Source of the DNA: Actinomycetota bacterium
GTDB taxonomy: Bacteria > Actinomycetota > Actinomycetes > Streptosporangiales > Streptosporangiaceae
Length of the DNA: 64,000 nucleotides
Assembly: GCA_027314515.1 (NCBI GenBank)
Contig: DAHVAR010000160.1
Location: forward strand, 22,199 to 86,198
Direction of reading: 5' to 3'
Both the position numbers and the translations under genes were made by a program. The notes beneath the pieces were generated by a model. That model was not told where the DNA came from, ran no database searches, and saw only the letters and a program-made list of their open reading frames with translations. This document shows, piece after piece, positions 59,638 to 64,000 of the stretch; within the stretch, counting starts at the first letter, position 1; every line of letters starts with the position of its first letter.

Positions 59638-60332
59638 CGCGGCGGTCGGCATTTCCGCTGGTCAGCGGCCTGGGTCTGGGGTGGCGCCTCGCCCATGCGG
59701 GCGGGTCTGCAGGCCGGTCATCGGGGAAGGACGGCCCAGCGCTTTGCCCGTTGTTCCCGGTTAGTTCCCGTCGTTTCCCAACGCGGTGCTGGATCCGTGC
59801 TGACCCCTGGGCGATCATCGTGTGCATATCTTGGCGCGGTGGCCGCGTCCGTGGTTGTCTTTGCCGCAACCTGTGCACGACAGCACTGCGTTCACCTGGG
59901 CGGCGGAACCCGACGTGGTGTCGCTATATCCGCCGTATGGAGACACCGGAGTCTGGTGAACGGGCTGGACAGCTCCCTGAGCCACAGGAGCCTCAGCCTG
60001 CAGGGACGCGACCGGGTCGAGTGCGCAGGTTCGAATCCTCAGCGGGGCTCAACACAAACCGTCCCGCCCACAGCACGGGGCGTCTAGCCGGTCAGCTAAT
60101 AATTGAAGGACGGTTCGAGATTGCCGGGCGCCGCGCCGAGCGGTAACGGTGTAACGGCGCGGAATCCGATTGAGCCGGATCGTGTCGGCCGGCTCGCGCC
60201 GGAAAGATCTGGTCGCGGAGGATCGGCGAATCCTAGCTACATCTGGGCCTGCATCACCGTCGCCGACCAGGGGTCCACCAGGGTCGTCAGTTCGTCGTTG
60301 AACTCCATTCACGTATTTTCCCACCCGGAGAT
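59638..60332. other. Accessory intergenic region left of the insertion sequence
   Basis: About 695 bases with no convincing long gene. It contains a triple short repeat around GTTCCCG (59750-59779), a tRNA-like T-arm motif GGTTCGAATCC (60028-60038) without a matching acceptor stem, and a 23-codon frame on the minus strand (60237-60308) with strongly coding-like third positions. It ends at the IS target-site duplication. Confidence 0.5.
60322..60332 (+). repeat. Left target-site duplication of the IS
   Basis: CACCCGGAGAT, identical to 62231-62241 on the other side of the element. Confidence 0.85.
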
Positions 60333-60384
60333 GGGTGCACGTCAATTTTGTGGTGACTGGCCGGTAGCTTGACTGGCTTGCTGG

Positions 60385-61757
60385 TCAGGCTGTGCGCGTC
60401 TGAGTGTGCGGGGTGTTGCAGATGGCTTCCCAGGTGCTGCTGGCCTCGCGGCAGCGGAGGGCAATGATGGCGTCGGCTCCTTCGATGGTCCAGTGCATGC
60501 CTGCCTGCTTGAGTCTTTGCCCGACGACCGTCTTGCAGCGGGCCTCGACGACTCCGGAGCCCACGAACAGGCCGCGGGAACGGAACCAGTGGTAGCGCAT
60601 GCGGGGGGCGTTGTTCAGGAAGTAGCCGAGTTCCTTGTCGACCTCGTCTTTCTTCACGCCTTCGAGGGGGTAGCGGCGGACGGCGGCCTCGATGCCGTCG
60701 ATGCAGCCGTAGTCCAGGTCCTCCAGGCGGGCGGCGAGCCACTCCTCTTTATGGTCCGGCAGCATGAACTCCAGGGACCTGGTGAGGGAGTGCAGGTGCT
60801 CGCGGGCATGGTAGAGATCGACGATCTGGGTTGCCGCGGGGTACTTGGCGCTGGCGATGCCCCAGATCCAGGCGGCGCCGTCGCCGATGATGGTGAACTG
60901 GCGGACGTGTTCCGCGCCGCGGCGGATGCCCTCGGCCCTCACCATCCTCCCGAACGTCGCGGCGGGCTCGAAGGTGGCGATGACGCTGGTGGAGTCCCGG
61001 TCGCGGACCGGGTAGCCGTCGGCGTCGAGCTTGTCCCGGGTGAAGAAGACGGCGAGCTTGACTTCCCGGGTGCGGGCGCGGCCATCGGCGCTCTTGCCCT
61101 CCCGGCCCGCTGTTTCTCTGCTGGTCATGGGGACGCCGGTGCCGTCGATGACCGCGTACAGCTTGTCCGGGAGCGGCGAGGGCGGCAGCGGGACCAGCCT
61201 GCGAGCGGCGATCAGCGCGGCGCGGTCCCGGCCGGCCTCCGCGACGGCGGTGCCGCTGGCCTCGGCCGCCCGCTCGACCCGCTTGGCCGTCAGCCGGATC
61301 CCGGCCAGTTCCTCCAGCAGCCGTGCTGCCCCGGCGAACGGGCCGGCCGCGGCGGCCAGGTCGTTCATCGCCGCCAGGCCGGGCGACATCGACGTGCGCG
61401 CGACGCCGAGCTCGGCGTCGCGCGGGGCGAGGCCGTGCTTACATTCCGCGCAGTGATACCAGGCCCGCGCCACGGTGACCAGGCCGAGCGCGGTGTCGAA
61501 GGACTTGTCCCGGTAAGAGGCGAACGCGGCCTCGTGGCCCTGCCCGCACGGCACCCGCGGCCCCCGGTAGCCGTTGCCGGCGGCCAGCAGCTCGCCGAGC
61601 ATGGCCCCGCCAAGCCTCAGCAGCCCGGCCCGGATCACCTGCTCCGCCGCCTCCATGCCGGCGTCGCCGCAGCCCATGGCCCGGGCGGCCTCGGCGGCGA
61701 GGCGGCCTAGCTCGGCGGCTTTCTCCTGCGCGAGCGCGTCCCGGAGCCCCCTTTTTC
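60385..61757 (-). CDS. ISKra4-family transposase (ORF B, reached by -1 frameshift)
   Basis: The catalytic part of the transposase. DDE-type acidic residues are seen in YAVIDGTGVPM, FTIIGDGAAWIWG and GSGVVEARCKTVVGQRLKQA; LYHAREHLHSL and GMHWTIEGADAIIALRCRE are further family marks. A zinc-type region (CGQGHEAAF ... YHCAECKHGL) lies near the start. No good start codon lies near the beginning of the conserved sequence (RDALAQEKAAELGRLAAEAA). The frame connects to the upstream ORF by a -1 shift at GGGGAAAAAGGGGG (61760-61747), where AAA can re-pair one base back. The open frame extends to 62025, but that part is a shadow of ORF A. Confidence 0.88.
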
Positions 61758-62144
61758 CCCTCCCGTCCCGGGCGGGGCGTCCTCGCCGGCGTCGCCCGGC
61801 ACGGCCGGGCGGGCGGAGCAGATCGTCTCGTTCACCTCCGTGACCTGCCCGGTCAGGTTCTTGAACCGCTCGTACTCCGCGACCTCCCGCCTGGCCTTCT
61901 CCAGCTCCGGCCCCGGTCTGATGTGCACCGTCCGCGTCCGCCCGTCCGCCTTCCGCGTCAGGTTCCACTGCGGCCCGTGACCGGGATGCCCCGGGGCCGC
62001 GCACGCGCAGTTCGGCTTCCCGCACTTACGGCGGACCTCGTTCAGCGACCCCCTGCGGAAGTCCCCGACCTGCCCCAGCTCCGCGTAAAGCCCGGCACGC
62101 CGGCGCTCCAGTTCCGCCAGCTCATCAGGCCCGTCGTCAGGCAC
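61707..62144 (-). CDS. IS accessory protein (DUF6788-like, ORF A)
   Basis: A 145-residue basic protein starting MPDDGPDELAELERRRAGLY, with RCGKPNCACAAPGHPGHGPQ (a cysteine-containing possible zinc or nucleic-acid motif) and LTRKADGRTRTVHIRPGPEL. This is the small N-terminal ORF often paired with ISKra4 transposases. It ends after the slippery run, so it may be made alone or as the head of a fused transposase. GTG start with GAGG just upstream, behind a strong hairpin. Confidence 0.82.
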   Translation of the reverse strand: MPDDGPDELAELERRRAGLYAELGQVGDFRRGSLNEVRRKCGKPNCACAAPGHPGHGPQWNLTRKADGRTRTVHIRPGPELEKARREVAEYERFKNLTGQVTEVNETICSARPAVPGDAGEDAPPGTGGEKGGSGTRSRRRKPPS

Positions 62145-62153
62145 GGCATCCTC

Positions 62154-62181
62154 AATCTGAGAGTATTACTACTCTCAGATT
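62154..62181 (-). other. Perfect hairpin in the IS transposase leader
   Basis: AATCTGAGAGTA and TACTCTCAGATT form a perfect 12-bp stem with a 4-base loop. It lies between the right inverted repeat and the ORF A start, next to the ribosome binding site. It is AT-rich in a GC-rich setting. Position suggests a block on translation from transcripts entering from outside the element. Confidence 0.8.
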
Positions 62182-62230
62182 AAGCCTTCAGCCAGCCCCG
62201 ATCAAGAACCCCTACGAAATTGACGTGCAC

Positions 62231-62241
62231 CACCCGGAGAT
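62231..62241 (+). repeat. Right target-site duplication of the IS
   Basis: CACCCGGAGAT, the partner of 60322-60332. Confidence 0.85.
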
Positions 62242-62285
62242 CGCGGTCGTGCCGGAATGTCGGCGCGCTGTGCGATAGTCACCTC

Positions 62286-63086
62286 GTGGATGGCGCAAGA
62301 GGCCCAGGAGGGATCGGCAGGGAGCAGATCCTCAAGAAGATGAAGGCCTTCGACCCGGAAGGCAGTTACTTCGCACTCACCCTCGGTGCGAACCGGCGGG
62401 GGCAGCCCTTCTGGTCAAGGCAGAGCCACTGGGTCGGGTGGTCTGACCGCAACCCGGATTGGGAGATCCGAGCCGCGAGCCTTGTACATCCGCGCCGCAT
62501 GGCCGAAGCGTGGACTGCCATCGGGCAAGGCTGGGTGTCGGTACATGACGACGTAAGCCTCTCAATCTATCTGCGCATCGGAGGGAACGCCCTGGTTGAG
62601 AGGTCGGTTGCGGAGACGCGCCTGCCGTTCGTTATCGCCCCCGAGGAGTGCGTGCACGACGGAGCAGTCGCGGCAGGCGGCTTCGGCTTCGTCGTAACGA
62701 GCCACCTGCCCGACAGCGCGGTCCAGCGCCGCGCGCCGGACAGGAAGCTGCGAATGACAGTGCTAAAGCGGGACGGCTTCCGTTGTGTCGTGTGCGGGCG
62801 TCGGCCGGCCGAGCACGTCGATCTCGAACTTCACGTGCACCACCTCATCCCCTGGCGCTTGCACGGACCCACGGCCGAGGAGAACCTCATCACACTCTGC
62901 GGCACATGCCACAAAGGGCTCGACCCGGACTTCGAGCCTTCGCTGCGAGAGATCGCGCGACTTCCCGGCAGCGCCAAGATCCTCGATTCAGATGGCACCG
63001 AGTACAGGGCTGACGTCAGCCGCTACCGCGAGTGGGTCGCGACGTCGCGGTCAGGCAGGGTCGCCGGGGCTGGCCGTCCAGGGTAA
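62286..63086 (+). CDS. HNH endonuclease domain protein
   Basis: A 266-residue protein with a C-terminal HNH nuclease domain: CVVCGRRPAEHV (Cys167, Cys170), LHVHHLIPWRLHGPTAEENL (HH and Asn) and TLCGTCHKGLDP (second Cys pair). The N-terminal ~150 residues (GSYFALTLGANRRGQPFWSR, HWVGWSDRNPDWEIRAAS) are not recognised. It could be a restriction-type or mobile-element nuclease. The IS lies just upstream, within about 45 bases of the GTG start, and may have changed its expression. No methylase is adjacent, so a classical restriction-modification pair is not evident. Confidence 0.82.
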   Translation: MDGARGPGGIGREQILKKMKAFDPEGSYFALTLGANRRGQPFWSRQSHWVGWSDRNPDWEIRAASLVHPRRMAEAWTAIGQGWVSVHDDVSLSIYLRIGGNALVERSVAETRLPFVIAPEECVHDGAVAAGGFGFVVTSHLPDSAVQRRAPDRKLRMTVLKRDGFRCVVCGRRPAEHVDLELHVHHLIPWRLHGPTAEENLITLCGTCHKGLDPDFEPSLREIARLPGSAKILDSDGTEYRADVSRYREWVATSRSGRVAGAGRPG

Positions 63087-63124
63087 GGGGTCGGCACCTC
63101 CTGGCCCGACGCCACGCGCGAAGG

Positions 63125-63384
63125 TCACGATTGATGCCTTCGCCCGGCGACGAGGGGCAGGACGATGGTGTCGAGGATCTCTTCGATCGCGGCGGGGGAA
63201 GGGCTGGTGCGTGCGGGCGAGTTCGGCGCTGACGAGGTCGAAGGGCAGCGATCGGAGGCGTGGCGTGAGCGAGTTCAGATCCACCTCGCCGCGGTCGGAG
63301 GCCCGTTGCCAGATCTCATCGAGGCCCCTGGGCCCACAGCGATCAGTTCGTCCCTATCGGCGCGCCGGATCAGGCGACTGGGAT
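63125..63384 (-). pseudogene. Frameshifted gene remnant
   Basis: Read on the minus strand, three frame segments join into one protein-like sequence: LNPSRLIRRADRDELIAVGP, then GLDEIWQRASDRGEVDLNSL through FDLVSAELARTHQPFP, then AAIEEILDTIVLPLVAGRR and a stop at 63125. The first shift is near a run of four identical bases (63325-63328). The second is at the five-base run 63194-63198, where removing one base makes the frame continuous. Both could be true mutations or sequencing errors. Family not recognised. It may once have been joined to the gene just upstream. Confidence 0.45.
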
Positions 63385-63828
63385 TCAGGTGGTGATGTAG
63401 ACCGATGGAAGCCACGTCCGCGCCTGGGCCAGGAACAGTTGGTAGGGCTCGTGGCCGACGAGGCGGCGGCCTAGCGCCGTGGGATCGATTCCGGTTTGAA
63501 GCAGGAGAGTTGCCGTGAGCAACCACCGGAGTGACAGGAGAATGGCCACAGACTCTACCGCCGTGGTCTCGTTGAGGAAGCCTTGCTCAAGCTTGTGCGC
63601 GAAACTGATGCGTACGCTTGCCACGCGCTGCTTCCATTTCGTCGTATTGCCGGTGACGCCCGGAGCGGCTTGTTCGACATACTTGGCGAGGTCCAGAAGA
63701 CGGCGGGGGTAGCTCTGGTCGGTGAGATGTTGCAGGGCTGCCTGAACGGCGTCGCGCACGTCACCGGGGAAGTTCTTGAGCGCTCCGAGCGCCTTGCTCC
63801 TGGCCTCGTCTGCCTGTGCGTCGGTCAT
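63385..63828 (-). CDS. Hypothetical helical protein
   Basis: A 147-residue protein starting MTDAQADEARSKALGALKNF. It appears mainly helical, with a hydrophobic stretch near residues 103-118 (AILLSLRWLLTATLLLQTG) that may be a membrane or buried helix, and it ends ARTWLPSVYITT. No known family is apparent. The in-frame GTG at 63861 is an alternative start. It lies beside a frameshifted remnant and an HNH gene in the accessory part of the window. Confidence 0.55.
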   Translation of the reverse strand: MTDAQADEARSKALGALKNFPGDVRDAVQAALQHLTDQSYPRRLLDLAKYVEQAAPGVTGNTTKWKQRVASVRISFAHKLEQGFLNETTAVESVAILLSLRWLLTATLLLQTGIDPTALGRRLVGHEPYQLFLAQARTWLPSVYITT

Positions 63829-64000
63829 CCGCTTGCGTTCCGGGAGAAGGAGCCTATGCACAATGCCGGGGAGTTAAGGACCGGGCGCCTGGGTCAAGGA
63901 CCGCTGGCGGCGTGTCGGCGCGGGCTCGTGGTCCCGGCGGACCGCAGTGGTGATGCTGGTGATTCGCAAGCAGGTGCGGGGTTTGCCGGGCGGGTGCTTG
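63829..64000. other. Right edge of the window
   Basis: No feature is supported in the last 172 bases. A short plus-strand frame from about 63949 (GTG GTG ATG) runs off the edge and cannot be judged. Confidence 0.4.

Larger units (their letters stand above)
60333..62230 (-). mobile_element. Complete ISKra4-like insertion sequence
   Basis: An element of about 1.9 kb read on the minus strand. The terminal inverted repeats are GGTGCACGTCAATTTTGTGG at the left (60334-60353) and, in reverse complement, GGTGCACGTCAATTTCGTAG at the right (62212-62231), differing at two of 20 positions. Exact ends are uncertain by one to three bases because the repeats abut the duplication. An 11-bp direct repeat flanks it. 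It carries an accessory ORF (61707-62144) and a DDE transposase (to 60385) in overlapping frames. Both ends and both frames are intact, so it may still be active. Confidence 0.9.

Noticed and set aside
59939..60050. Selenocysteine-type or other intact tRNA
   Set aside because: The T-loop is good, but neither acceptor, D nor anticodon stems pair and there is no matching 3' end; kept only as a possible relic.
60406..61710. 434-codon plus-strand frame across the transposase
   Set aside because: It is the complement of the clearly homologous transposase.
62025..62144. Independent start for the transposase frame at 62025
   Set aside because: Residues from 62025 to about 61760 in that frame are a shadow of the conserved ORF A.

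Overview
This window is high-GC actinobacterial chromosome. Evidence: the secY-operon tail (map, infA, rpmJ, rpsM, rpsK, rpsD, rpoA, rplQ, truA); a groES-groEL1-sigma-guaB-guaB3 block in the order known from mycobacteria and streptomycetes; an acyl-CoA carboxylase with a separate epsilon subunit; a GuaB3 paralogue; and families largely confined to Actinomycetota (DUF1707, DUF6114/DUF6230, DUF5313-like). There are no mycolate genes, and many starts are GTG. A non-mycobacterial filamentous or soil actinomycete is the best guess; I cannot name the genus.

Layout. 1-9.9 kb: translation genes with a DUF1707 protein and a proline/glycine-rich single-pass membrane protein inserted. 9.9-20.2 kb: glmM, acpS, NAD(P)HX repair, alr, an alpha/beta hydrolase, then the t6A tRNA-modification genes tsaE, tsaB, tsaD with rimI. 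20.3-30.9 kb: a secreted beta-propeller protein, the HrcA/CIRCE-controlled groES-groEL pair, a ShbA/SigD-type sigma factor, guaB, guaB3, glpD and a DUF2267 protein. 31-43 kb: trpS, several small membrane proteins, a D,D-carboxypeptidase, a methylmalonyl-CoA-mutase-type large subunit, an M20 amidohydrolase, an LpdA-like flavoprotein and a DUF6230/DUF6114 pair. 43.3-59.6 kb: acyl-CoA metabolism (biotin carboxylase/BCCP, epsilon subunit, two carboxyltransferase beta subunits, BirA, HMG-CoA lyase, acyl-CoA dehydrogenase) with an NYN-domain protein in the carboxylase operon, plus a two-component system and purK-purE. 59.6-64 kb: an accessory region with a complete ISKra4-like insertion sequence (terminal inverted repeats, 11-bp target duplication, probable -1 frameshift), an HNH endonuclease and decayed or unknown genes.

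Most of the window is conserved housekeeping. Less ordinary items are: a five-unit 20/21-bp tandem array before rplM; a truA gene with no ordinary start codon near its conserved domain; minisatellites around accE; a 174-bp internal duplication in the DUF6114 gene; the NYN gene inside the carboxylase operon; and the IS with its hairpin leader, frameshift site and disrupted target. I found no CRISPR array, rRNA or intact tRNA, and no clear undescribed multi-gene system.
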